Positions 8,513 to 17,423 of a stretch of 64,000 nt of DNA are shown one piece after another. This stretch comes from CAVUXJ01 sp963814975. GTDB lineage: Bacteria > Acidobacteriota > Vicinamibacteria > Vicinamibacterales > CAVVIG01. A program made the translations under genes and the position numbers. Below the pieces are notes generated by a model, which did no database searches, had not been told where the DNA came from, and was given only the letters and a program-made list of their open reading frames with translations. Numbering within the stretch: position 1 is the first letter of the stretch; each line of letters begins with the position of its first letter. Location: assembly GCA_963814975.1 (NCBI GenBank), contig CAWFFB010000010.1:186001-250000 (forward strand), given 5' to 3'.

Positions 8513-9490
8513 CTAGGAGGTCTCAGCCTGAGATTTGAAACTTGGGGCTTGAGACTTGAAGACCAGGCCCACCCACCCGTCCTCCTGCGACTCCCAGACG
8601 ATCCGGAGACCCGCCGCGCGCTCGAACCCGGCGACGACGTCACGACGCTCGTCGGCCAGCACGCCGCTTACGATCAGCGAGCCGCCGGCGACCATCGCGC
8701 TGGCGAGCAGCGCCGCTTCGCGGACCAGGACTGCGCCGGAGAGGTTTGCGGTCACCACATCGGCCAGCCTTCGCCCGCCTTCCCGCAGATCGTGCTCCGG
8801 CGGTGGCCCATCTCCTCGTTCGCGCGCTCCCAGGTCGAGTGCCGGCGCGAAGGGTCTGGGTTCCCGTCCGCGCGCTGACGGCATGGGCGCCGCCCTCGGC
8901 AGCCAGGACCTGAGGTCCGCTTCCTCGAAGATGACCGCGTCCACACCTGGATTGGCGGCAAGATTCACTTGCGCCGCCTGCACGGCGTCAGGATCGTGAT
9001 CGATTCCCACTGCCCGGTCTGCACCGAGCAGCCGCGCCGCAATGGCGAGGACGCCGGAGCCGGTGCCGACGTCGACGACGTACGTGCCGGCGAGGTCGAG
9101 CGTCTGCAGGGCCGCGAGGCAGAGTCGCGTCGTCGCATGGTGACCGGTCCCGAATCCCATCGAGGGCGGGATCACGATCGGGATTGCGGACACGGAAGGC
9201 ACTGATGGCTGGGTGTCGGCGAAGAGCGTCACCCGGCCGACGGTGACGGGTTTCAGGTCCTGCTGGGATCGGCGCGCCCAGTCTTCGTCGTCGACCTCGC
9301 GCGGCGTGGTGACGGCCAGCGGCCATGCGTTCGCGATCGCCTCACGAGCGTTGTCGCGGCGCCGGCGGTCGGAGAAGAAAATCGTCAGGAGCCCGTCGCG
9401 TTCTTCGACGGCGGTCGGGGAATAGTCGTCGACAACGGCGAGTACGAGGTCCCCGTCCGCGCTCACGACATCCAGGGCGGGATAGAGCAA
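8513..9490 (-). CDS. prmA: Ribosomal protein L11 methyltransferase
   Basis: A class I SAM-dependent enzyme that trimethylates ribosomal protein L11. It has PPSMGFGTGHHATTRLCL before the SAM motif VVDVGTGSGVLAIAARLLGA, and VTANLSGAVLVREA where family members carry the (D/N)PPY-like motif. Two things are odd. A stretch of about 37 residues rich in R, P and G sits between SWLP and ADVVTANLSG. The last residues (SFKSQ repeats) are read from the 'cttgagacttg' intergenic repeat, so the stop may have been displaced. The gene lies 15 bp downstream of dnaJ, where prmA often sits. Confidence 0.85.
   Translation of the reverse strand: MLYPALDVVSADGDLVLAVVDDYSPTAVEERDGLLTIFFSDRRRRDNAREAIANAWPLAVTTPREVDDEDWARRSQQDLKPVTVGRVTLFADTQPSVPSVSAIPIVIPPSMGFGTGHHATTRLCLAALQTLDLAGTYVVDVGTGSGVLAIAARLLGADRAVGIDHDPDAVQAAQVNLAANPGVDAVIFEEADLRSWLPRAAPMPSARGREPRPFAPALDLGARERGDGPPPEHDLREGGRRLADVVTANLSGAVLVREAALLASAMVAGGSLIVSGVLADERRDVVAGFERAAGLRIVWESQEDGWVGLVFKSQAPSFKSQAETS
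8515..8565. repeat. Intergenic 'cttgagacttg' repeat entering prmA 3' end
   Basis: Copies of 'gatttgaaacttggggcttgagacttgaag' type words overlap the last codons of prmA. They belong to the same family as the copies near 2205 and 34785. Confidence 0.5.
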
Positions 9491-9505
9491 CGATACCCGG
9501 CTCTC

Positions 9506-10654
9506 TTATCCGAACATGCGTTTCACGCGATCGAACAGGTTGCGTTCGTCCTGCTCGTTTTCGTGGGTTCGCGGTTCGAATCGTTCTTTCGGAAGCACCT
9601 TCGCGAGCTGCTCGAGCAGGTGGCGCTGCTCCTTCGTGGGCTTTTTCGGTGTCTGCACCTGCACGGTGGCAAAAAGGTCGCCGCGCCCGCGGCCGCCCAC
9701 ATCCTGCATGCCCTTCCCGCGCAGCCGCAGCGTCGTCCCCGTCTCGGTGCCTTCTGGTACCTTCACGCTGTCCGGGCCATCGAGCGTCGGCACGACAATC
9801 TCGCCGCCAAGAGCGAGCGTCGTGAAGTTCACCGGAATCTCGCAGAACAGATTCAGGCCATCACGCCGGAAGAACTCGTGCTCGTGCACGTGCACGACGA
9901 CGTACAAATGTCCCGCAGGCCCGCCTGCGGTGCCCGCCTCGCCTTCGCCTTGCAGGCGAAGCTGCTGGCCGTCCGCGATGCCCGCGGGAATCTTCACCGT
10001 GAGCTTGCGGTCGTGTGACACACGGCCGGCGCCCCGGCATGTCTGGCACGGCTTGGTGATCATCTGGCCGGTACCCCGGCACTGGGGACAGGTACGGGCG
10101 ACTGTGAAGAAGCCCTGCTGGAACCGGACCTGCCCCTGTCCGCGGCACTGGGAGCACACGCTCGGCGACGTTCCCTTGGAGGCGCCCGACCCGCTGCAGG
10201 TTTCGCAAACTTCCTGGCGCGGAATCTGGATTGCCGTCTCGGCGCCTTTCGCCGATTCCTCGAACGAGATTTCGAGGTCGTAGCGGAGGTCGGCGCCGCG
10301 CTGCGGTCCGCCGCGCCGGCGGCCGCCGCCGAAGAGGTCGCCGAACCCGAACATGCTGCCGAGAATGTCCGCGAAGTCGCCGAACTCGCTGAAGACCGAC
10401 GGGTCGAAGCCGGCGCCACCCGCGGCGGATTTCACGCCGGCATGGCCGAATCGATCGTAGAGGCTGCGCTTCTCGGCATCGGCCAGAATCGCATAGGCCT
10501 CGGCCGCCTCCTTGAACCGTTCTTCCGCGGCCTTGTCGCCGGGGTGCCGATCGGGGTGCGACTTCATCGCGATCTTCCGGTAGGCGCTCTTGAGCTCGGT
10601 CTCGTCGGCGGTTCTCGCGACGCCGAGGACTTCGTAGTAGTCGCGTTTGCTCAC
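9506..10654 (-). CDS. dnaJ: Chaperone protein DnaJ
   Basis: A 382-residue type I Hsp40 that delivers unfolded clients to DnaK. The domains run in order: a J domain with HPD (SHPDRHPGD) at residues 5-70, a Gly/Phe region with GFGDLFGGGRRRGG, four zinc motifs (CETCSGSG, CSQCRGQG, CPQCRGTG, CQTCRGAG), then the two beta-sandwich substrate domains. The length is normal. The ATG overlaps the grpE stop by four bases, and the order hrcA-grpE-dnaJ is the classical CIRCE operon. dnaK is not in the window. Confidence 0.97.
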   Translation of the reverse strand: MSKRDYYEVLGVARTADETELKSAYRKIAMKSHPDRHPGDKAAEERFKEAAEAYAILADAEKRSLYDRFGHAGVKSAAGGAGFDPSVFSEFGDFADILGSMFGFGDLFGGGRRRGGPQRGADLRYDLEISFEESAKGAETAIQIPRQEVCETCSGSGASKGTSPSVCSQCRGQGQVRFQQGFFTVARTCPQCRGTGQMITKPCQTCRGAGRVSHDRKLTVKIPAGIADGQQLRLQGEGEAGTAGGPAGHLYVVVHVHEHEFFRRDGLNLFCEIPVNFTTLALGGEIVVPTLDGPDSVKVPEGTETGTTLRLRGKGMQDVGGRGRGDLFATVQVQTPKKPTKEQRHLLEQLAKVLPKERFEPRTHENEQDERNLFDRVKRMFG

Positions 10655-11148
10655 GCTTTGGCCACCTTCACCATCGCGGGGCGAAGCAGGCGGTCGCCCA
10701 GCATGTACCCGCGCCTCAGTTCGCCGATCACTTCGCCTTCGCGGTGCTCCGGGCTGACCTCGTGCGCCACCGCCTGATGCACATTCGGATCGAAATCGGC
10801 GCCGAGCGCCTCGAACCCGCGCACCCCCTGCTTCCGCAGCAGGTCCTGCAGCTTCGCGTGGATCAGCTCGACGCCTTTGCGGTAGCTTTTCGCGCTCGCG
10901 CCCGCCTCAACGTTGAGCGCCAGGTCGAAATCGTCGACCACCAGCAGGAGATCCTGCAGCAGATCGACGATGGCTTGATCGGCCTGTTCCCGGCGCTCGC
11001 GCTCGATGCGCTTCCGGTAATTGTCGAACTCCGCCGTCTTGCGTAGCAGGCGATCGTAGAGGTCGTCGCGCTCGCGCTTGATCGCCGAGATTTCCGGTGA
11101 TTCGGCCGCTGCGGCCTGAGCTTCGTCCGGCTGGGGTGGGTCGGTCAC
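10651..11148 (-). CDS. grpE: Nucleotide exchange factor GrpE
   Basis: GrpE releases ADP from DnaK. The 165-residue protein has the long N-terminal helix (ERDDLYDRLLRKTAEFDNYR) and the C-terminal beta domain, ending in RRGYMLGDRLLRPAMVKVA, the family signature. The GTG at 11148 is the first standard start. An in-frame CTG with a further acidic stretch lies upstream, so the real N-terminus may be longer. It is preceded by hrcA (54 bp gap) and overlaps dnaJ. Confidence 0.95.
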   Translation of the reverse strand: MTDPPQPDEAQAAAAESPEISAIKRERDDLYDRLLRKTAEFDNYRKRIERERREQADQAIVDLLQDLLLVVDDFDLALNVEAGASAKSYRKGVELIHAKLQDLLRKQGVRGFEALGADFDPNVHQAVAHEVSPEHREGEVIGELRRGYMLGDRLLRPAMVKVAKA

Positions 11149-11202
11149 GGCCGGGGCGGGGCCGGCCGCATCATCAGCAGTGCTTGTCAGCCATGTGTCT
11201 GC

Positions 11203-12237
11203 CTAGTTGGGATCGCGCAGCATGCGCGAGATCGCCTGCGCCGTGCCGTCGACCACCGCGATGGCGCGCGAGTAGCGCATGCGCGTCGGACCGATGACGC
11301 CGATCGTGCCAAGGCTCGCGCCGTCTTCGTACGTGGACGCGACGAGGCTGAACGAGCGAAGGCTGGGATCGAGGTGTTCCGCGCCGATGACGACCGTCAG
11401 GCCCTGGCCGTCGATGTACTCGTTGAGCAGCCGGACGAGCCGCTGTTTCTCCTCGATCATCAGCAGCAGCGCCTGAAGGGTGCCGAGCGTGAGCCCCTGA
11501 TCTTCGCCGAGCAGCGATGCCGCGCCGTCCACGTACAGCGTGCGCGCCTCGGGCAGATCCGTAAATGTCGACGACGCCAGCCGCATCGCGCGCGCCATCA
11601 GCGCGTCGTAGAGCAGCCGTTCCTCGTCCATCCGTTCGAGCACGGCTTCGCGGGCCCGCGACAGCGGCAGCCCCGAAAACTCGGCGTTCAGATAGTTGGC
11701 CGCCTGGCGCAGATCATCGGCGCCGAGCGGTTCGCCGACTTCGATCACCTTCTGGACGACATGGCCGCCGCGCGCGACGATCACGACCAGCACGCGGGCG
11801 CCGCCGAGCGGAATGAACTCGATGCGATCGAACACCGCCGCTTCGTGGGCCGGGCGAAGCGCGAAACCGACGTGGCGCGACGCCTGAGACACCACGTGCG
11901 AGGCCTGCGAGAACACCGAGTCGACGAGCGTCCCCGAACTCTCACGCCGCAGCTGCGCTTCGACGGCGCTGGCGGTACGCGGCGAGCGCTTCGATTCGAG
12001 CAGCAGGTCCACGTAGAAGCGGTAGCCGCGGTCCGTCGGGATGCGGCCGGCCGACGTGTGCGGCTGCTGAACGAAGCCTTCTTCCTCGAGCCGGGCGAGG
12101 ATGCTGCGTACAGTCGCCGACGACACGCCGAGCCCGGCGGCGCCGACCAGAAGAGACGAGGGAACGGGCTCGCCAGACGAGATGTACTCGCGCACCAGCG
12201 CGGCCAACACCCGCTTCGAGCGTTTGTCGGTTTCCAT
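11203..12237 (-). CDS. hrcA: Heat-inducible transcription repressor HrcA
   Basis: HrcA represses heat-shock genes by binding CIRCE. The winged-helix N-terminus (REYISSGEPVPSSLL, then GVSSATVRSILARLEEEGFV) is followed by PHTSAGRIPTDRGYRFYVD, a family hallmark, and by the GAF-like C-terminal domain ending IGVIGPTRMRYSRAIAVVD. I chose ATG 12237 (METDKRSKR); an in-frame GTG lies two codons upstream. The start codon sits at the edge of the CIRCE element, so HrcA represses its own operon with grpE and dnaJ. Confidence 0.96.
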   Translation of the reverse strand: METDKRSKRVLAALVREYISSGEPVPSSLLVGAAGLGVSSATVRSILARLEEEGFVQQPHTSAGRIPTDRGYRFYVDLLLESKRSPRTASAVEAQLRRESSGTLVDSVFSQASHVVSQASRHVGFALRPAHEAAVFDRIEFIPLGGARVLVVIVARGGHVVQKVIEVGEPLGADDLRQAANYLNAEFSGLPLSRAREAVLERMDEERLLYDALMARAMRLASSTFTDLPEARTLYVDGAASLLGEDQGLTLGTLQALLLMIEEKQRLVRLLNEYIDGQGLTVVIGAEHLDPSLRSFSLVASTYEDGASLGTIGVIGPTRMRYSRAIAVVDGTAQAISRMLRDPN

Positions 12238-12263
12238 TAGCACTCTAGCTGTGAGACTGCTAA
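12237..12263. promoter_or_regulatory. CIRCE operator
   Basis: TTAGCACTC, nine bases, then GACTGCTAA. The consensus is TTAGCACTC-N9-GAGTGCTAA, so the right arm has one transposition-like difference (GACT for GAGT). It lies between the -10 box at 12267-12272 and the hrcA start, overlapping the start codon. Confidence 0.9.
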
Positions 12264-12266
12264 GCC

Positions 12267-12272
12267 ATTATA
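12267..12272 (-). promoter_or_regulatory. -10 box of the hrcA-grpE-dnaJ operon
   Basis: TATAAT on the minus strand lies directly upstream of CIRCE. A weak -35 (CTGAAC) sits 17 bp further up. The transcription start would fall inside CIRCE, which fits HrcA repression. Confidence 0.6.
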
Positions 12273-12410
12273 CAACATGGAATTGCAGAGTTCAGCGTCT
12301 GTCTGCAGGTTGAACATTGAGAACGAGTTGGCACCTTGCGCCTGCACGGTGGGGCCGGACGCCGCTGCCAAGGCTGAATCCGGCCCGGCCGCCCTCAGAA
12401 CCTCCGCGTA

Positions 12411-13246
12411 TCACCGCTTCGCCGAAGCCGGCGTCCATTTCATCGACAGTTCGGCGGCGTCGCGGCCCTTCACCTTGCCGTGTTTGACGGCGATGAGCTC
12501 CGCGAGGATGCTCACGGCGATTTCCTGGGGCGTGACGGCGCCGATGTCGAGGCCGATCGGCGCGTGGACGTGCTGGAGTGTCGCGGCGGGCATGCCGTCG
12601 CCGATCAGCGCCTCGGTGATGCGCGCCACCTTTGCGCGGCTGCCGATGAGCCCGAGATAGCGGAGGTCGCGCGGCGCAAGCGCCCGGAGCGCTTCGAGAT
12701 CGTTGGTGTGGCCGCGCGTCACGATGACCACGTACGCGTGAGGCGGCAAGGACGTGCGTGCCACCCAGCTGGAATGTCCTCCGCCAGGATTTCCGCGGCG
12801 AAAGGAAACCGCTCGCGGCTCGCGAACTTTTCCCGATCGTCCACGACGTGGACGCGGAAGCCGACATCGTGCGCCAGCCGCGCGAGATGAAAGCCGACAT
12901 GGCCCGCGCCGACGACGTAAAGCTCGGGCGATGGCTCGATCGGCTCGATGTAGACATCCATCTGCCCGCCGCAGATGAGCCCGGTTTCCTGGGCGAAATC
13001 GTCCGAGAGCTCGTAGTGGACGAGCTGCGGCCGGCGGCTGGTGATCGCCTCGCGCGCCTTCCAGAACGCGTCGTTCTCGTAGCACCCGCCGCCGATCGTG
13101 CCGACGATGCGGCCGTCGGCGAAGACGAGCATCTTCGCGCCGACCCGCTGCGGCGTCGAACCGGTCGTCGACACGATCGTGACGAGCGCGGCCGGCTCGC
13201 CGCGCTCGAGCGCGTCGGCGACCGCCGCAAAGACTTCCTGATTCAT
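12411..13246 (-). CDS. XdhC/CoxI family protein, one frameshift
   Basis: Members of this family help load molybdenum cofactor into xanthine dehydrogenase or CO dehydrogenase-type enzymes. The N-terminal XdhC_CoxI domain is clear (ALVTIVSTTGSTPQRVGAKM, GTIGGGCYEN). It is followed by a Rossmann-type domain (LYVVGAGHVGFHLARLAHDV). Near 12760 the frame shifts by a lost base, after AEDIPAGW. It resumes with PPHAYVVIVTRGHTNDLEAL and YLGLIGSRAKVARI, the conserved C-terminal part. Reconstructed length is about 278 residues. No molybdenum hydroxylase gene is in the window, so its partner is unknown. Confidence 0.85.
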
Positions 13247-13259
13247 GCTTTACCGACTT

Positions 13260-13330
13260 ATTAAACCACGAAGCCGGGAAGACCACGAAGAGCGCACGAA
13301 GAGCGTGTCCTCGGTGTCTTCGTGGCGAAG
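13260..13330. repeat. Intergenic 'ccacgaag' inverted repeat
   Basis: The spacer between xdhC and the penicillin-binding protein contains ccacgaag words on the left and cttcgtgg on the right. They can pair into a hairpin of about 60 bp. Similar words appear at 24190-24294, 26970-27000 and 34158-34285. Confidence 0.55.
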
Positions 13331-13340
13331 ATCGCGTCGC

Positions 13341-15703
13341 TTAAAAACGGTGCAGCTCGCAGGCCTGCGCCGGCTCGGTGCCGGCGAGGAACGCCTCGCG
13401 GATCACCCGCGGGCAGCCCGGGACGGCGAGCCGGCCGGTATCGGGATCGATGTCGACGAACGAGATGCCTTCCGGCGCCTCGAACGGAACGCTGGGCGTG
13501 CCGGCGAGCGCCCGCTTCATGAACTCGGTCCAGATCGGCAGCGCGGCCTGCGCGCCCGACAGCCCGAGCGGCTGGTTGTCGTCGAAGCCGACCCAGACGA
13601 CCGTCAGGAGGCCGGGCGTGAAGCCGACGAACCAGGCGTCGCGCAGATCGTTGGTCGTGCCGGTCTTGCCGGCGGCGTCGAGCGTGAACCCGGCGCTCCG
13701 CGCACCGGCGCCGGTGCCCTCGTTGAGGACGCTGCGCATCATGTTGGTGACGAGGAACGTCGTCTCGGGCCGTGCGACCGCTTTCGGCTGGCTGCTTGGC
13801 TTCCGGGTGACGTTCTTCGGCCCCGGCTTCGATCCTGAGGATGTGACGGAGCGGACGAACCACCCCCATGTTCGGGAAGATCGTGTACGCGCGGGCGATC
13901 TCGAACGGCGTCGCTTCGAACACGCCCAGCGCGATCGAGGGATACGCTTTCGGCGCGCTGCCGACGCCGATTTTCGTCCACAGATCGGCCACGCGGTCGT
14001 AGCCCGGCGCGTTCGGCGACCTTGATGGTCGCGACATTGCGCGAAAGCGCGAGCGCGCGCCGCAACGTGATCAGACCGTCGTATTCGTGCTCGTAGTTCT
14101 CCGGCGCCCACATCTGATCGTCGAACTCCCAGGTCGTCGGGGCGTCGTCCACGAGTGATGCCGGCGTGACGTCGGTCTGCCCGGCTTCGGCGGCGGTCTC
14201 GAACGCCGCGAGGTAGACGAACGGTTTGAAGACCGATCCCGGCTGACGCCTGGCGGAGACGGCGCGGTTGTACTGGGACTGGTTGTACGAGCGGCCGCCG
14301 ACCAACGCGAGAATCTCGCCGGTGCGCGGATCGACGGCGATGAGCGCCGCCTCCGCGCGCCCCTTGCGGCGGCGCCGCGAGAGCAGTTCATCCACGCGGT
14401 CAGGCCGCCGCGGACGGCGTCCTGCGCGATCCGCTGCAGGTGCAGGTCGAGCGTCGTGTAGACGTCGACCGCCTGGTCGGTGGTGCGTGGTGAGGCCGGG
14501 GTAGTCCTTGTCGAGCGTCTGCGTGACGTAGTCGACGAAATACGGCGCCTCGGCTTCGAGCGCGCGCTGCACGACGACGAGCGGCTCCCGGGCCGCGGCG
14601 AAACCCTCTGCCGCCGTGATGAAATCGGCATCGACCATCGCCTGGAGGACGACGTTGCGCCGTTCGCGGCACCGGTCCGGGTTGTTGAACGGCGAAAGCG
14701 ACGAGGGCGACTGCAGCACGCCGGCCATGGTCGCCGCTTCGGCCAGCGAGACGTTGCTGACGTCCTTGCCGAAGAACAGCCGCGCGGCTTCGGCCACGCC
14801 GAAAATGGCGAACGACCCGCGCTGCCCGAGCGGCATGTCGTTCAGATACATCTCGAGGATCTCGTCCTTCGACGCGCGCGTGTCGAGCACGAGCGCGAGA
14901 AACTGCTCGAGCAGCTTGCGCCGGACGCTCCGCTCGCGCGCGCTCTGCAGCGTCCAGCCGGCGAACTGCGGCAGAAAGACATTTCTGACCAGCTGCTGGG
15001 TGATCGTGCTGGTGGCCGCGATCCGTCCGGTGTCGCTGGTGAGGCTCGCCACGATCGCGCCGGCGAGCCGGATCGGATCGACGCCCGGGTGGTAGTAGTA
15101 GCGGCGATCCTCGATCGCCAGCACGGCCTGCACCACACGAGGGGGAATCGCCGACAACGCCACCGGCCGGCGCTTTTCGCGCTCCCCGCCGATGAGCGCC
15201 GTCAGCACCGGGGCGTCGAGCGTCACCCGTCCGGTGGACTTGCTTCCCGATCTCGATTCGCAGCACGTGGTCCGCTGGCGCGGGCGGCGGTGTCCGGCGT
15301 GCCGGCTTCTGGCGAGGTGGCGCCGGCAGTTGAAACGCGACGCGGACAGCTCCCCCTTGAACTGTGCGGGTCGCGGCCGGATCGAGACCACCCCGCTTTC
15401 GACGACGAATTCGCCCGGTTTGTCCGCGCTCGCCCGTTGCGCGTAGCCGAGGTCGTTCAGCCGATCGACGAGCTGACGATCGGTGAGCGACTGGCCGCGC
15501 CGGAGCTCGAGCGGCCGCGCGAAGACGCGTGGCAGCACCCGCTGCCGCTCGCCTTGCAGGCGCTGGTCGATCAGCCGCGCGAACGACACGTAGTAGTAAC
15601 TGGCCGCGAAGCACAGGGCGGCGGCCGGGATGATCGCCACGAGCGCGGCGACGCGCAGCCACTTCTTGCGCCACAGGGCGGTAATTCGAATTTTCAGGCG
15701 CAC
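13341..15703 (-). CDS. Class A penicillin-binding protein (PBP1B-like), about six frameshifts
   Basis: A bifunctional peptidoglycan synthase. It has an N-terminal membrane anchor (VAALVAIIPAAALCFAAS). A UB2H-like segment (RGQSLTDRQLVDRLNDLGYA) follows, as in PBP1B. The GT51 domain has AIEDRRYYYHPGVDP and STITQQLVRN. The transpeptidase domain has the active serine in GSVFKPFVYL, the SRN motif in LALSRNVATIKVAE, and GKTGTTNDLRDAWFVG. The frame changes near 15340, 15245, 14505, 14400, 14020 and 13830, with recognisable protein in every segment. Reconstructed length is about 785 residues. Such dense breaks argue for poor local consensus sequence, though a true pseudogene cannot be excluded. Confidence 0.85.
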
Positions 15704-15706
15704 AAT

Positions 15707-17363
15707 TCAGATCGAGACAATCCAGTGTCGGCCCATCTCGAGGGGCAGCTCCTCGTGCAATCGGTCGACGAGCGCCGGGCCGTACTGGTTGAGGAACGAG
15801 ACGAAGCCGATCATCCGCTCCTGGGGCTGGCCGTCGGGGAAGGCGAGGGCGCGCGTGCGCATGTATTGGCGGCGCAGGATGTCGTCGCGCCGCTTCGCCG
15901 CCTGAATCATCTTGCCGTGCAGCGTCTGGAGGTCGTGCTGCATCCGCCCGAGCGTCGATTTCGCCGCCCCCTCGAGCGTGGGATCGAGGGCCGGCAGCAC
16001 CGTCATCAACCGCGTCATCTGCGCGTCGATCGTCTGCGACGCGGCTTCAAACGCGTCTTCGACGGCCGAGGGAATCTGCGATCTGAGCAGCTCGTTCAGC
16101 GCCGCTTCGTCCTGCGGCTGCAGCGCTTCCAAGCGGAAGCTCGTATTTGGTGAGGAATCGCAGCGCGGCGGAATCGACCAGCGTGGCCGACGCGCGCTGA
16201 TACATCAGCGGCATCGGGACGCCGAACTGCTCGTAGACGGCCCGAAGCTGTCCGAGGTAGGCGAGCTCGTTCGGTCCCGCCACGTAACAGATGGTCGGGA
16301 ACAGCGTGTCCTGCACGATCGGACGCAGCAGGACGTTCGGGCTGAAGCTGACCGGGTGCTCCGTCGCTTCCTGCACGAGCGCAGCCGCCCGGTAGTTCTG
16401 GGCGCCGACGACGAACTGGCCGTTGTCGCCGGCGAATCGGCTGGCGCCCGCCGTCGAGGTGGAAGAGCGCAGGGCTCCCGTCGGTTCCCTGCACCTGCGA
16501 GTGGTAGCCGCGGGCCTGAAGATCCGTCCCGGCGACGCCGGCGAGCTTCGCCGTCTCGCCCGGTATCGAGAGCTCGGAGGCGAATATCCTGCCGGCCAGC
16601 GGCTTCGCGGCCGGGTCCGACGCGTCGAAGACGATGAGCCCGCGATCGCCGAGGACGCGTTCGAGCCAGCGACCGAAGGCGTCGGCCATGCCGGCGCCAG
16701 GGGCGTACGCCTGGCGAAGGTCTGCCAGGAGCTGCGGCCTGAATTCGGTTGCGGGCAGCGCCGCCTCGAGCTCCTGAAGCGCCGTCAGGATCGAATCGTC
16801 GAGCCGAACAGCCGCGACCGGCGCGGGGTCCACCATCAGCGTGCGTGGCAGCTCGATGGTCCGCGGGCTCAGCGCCTCGTCGAAGACCGTGCATGCACGG
16901 ACTTCGTCCCAGTCGTGATCTTCCGCATCGATCCAGAACACCGCCACCGTCCGGCACCTGATGATCGCGCGCGACCTGCTCGGCGAGTCTGAGCGCCGTC
17001 ATCGCCTTGAGCAGCGTGAACAGCGGCCCGCCAAACAGCCCGGCCTGCTGCCCGGTGACGATCGCGACGGTTGTGGGGTCGGCGAGGGCCTGGCCGGCCT
17101 CGACCGCACGCGGAGGCGCGCTGCGGAGCTGCTGCTGCGCGCCGACGATCGACGCAATCTCCGCGCGCCGCCGGTTGTGGGTCTGCGGCGCGGGCGATCG
17201 CCCGCGCCCACGCATCGCGATCGGACGGATCGCCCGCGAAGAACGGCGCGACAGCGGAGAAGTCGTACGCGTAGTCGGCAGCGAAGCGCCGGATCCAGGG
17301 AAATCGGCGGACGTCGACCGGAATTCTCAGCGAAGACTCACCTGCCGTTGAGTTGGTCGACAC
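15707..17363 (-). CDS. bshC: Putative cysteine ligase BshC (bacillithiol synthesis), about four frameshifts
   Basis: BshC is thought to add cysteine to glucosaminyl-malate in the last step of bacillithiol synthesis. The fragments are recognisable in order: SSLRIPVDVRRFPWIRRFA, then VAIVTGQQAGLFGGPLFTLL, then VFWIDAEDHDWDEV (a family hallmark), then IVQDTLFPTICYVAGPNELA, then the C-terminal coiled coil (LGRMQHDLQTLHGKMIQAAK). The frame changes near 17210, 16955, 16440 and 16135. Together they give about 550 residues, the usual length. bshA and bshB are not in the window. It starts back to back with the divergent kinase-like gene. Confidence 0.88.
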
Positions 17364-17423
17364 GTGTCGTGTCTACTGTGTCAAAGAACGGAGGCTCACG
17401 CAAGGTTCACGCGGCGACGAGGT

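Noticed and set aside
6884..8878. 664-codon plus-strand open frame
   Set aside because: It runs antisense to the regulatory-like-repeat protein and prmA; composition is that of a shadow frame.
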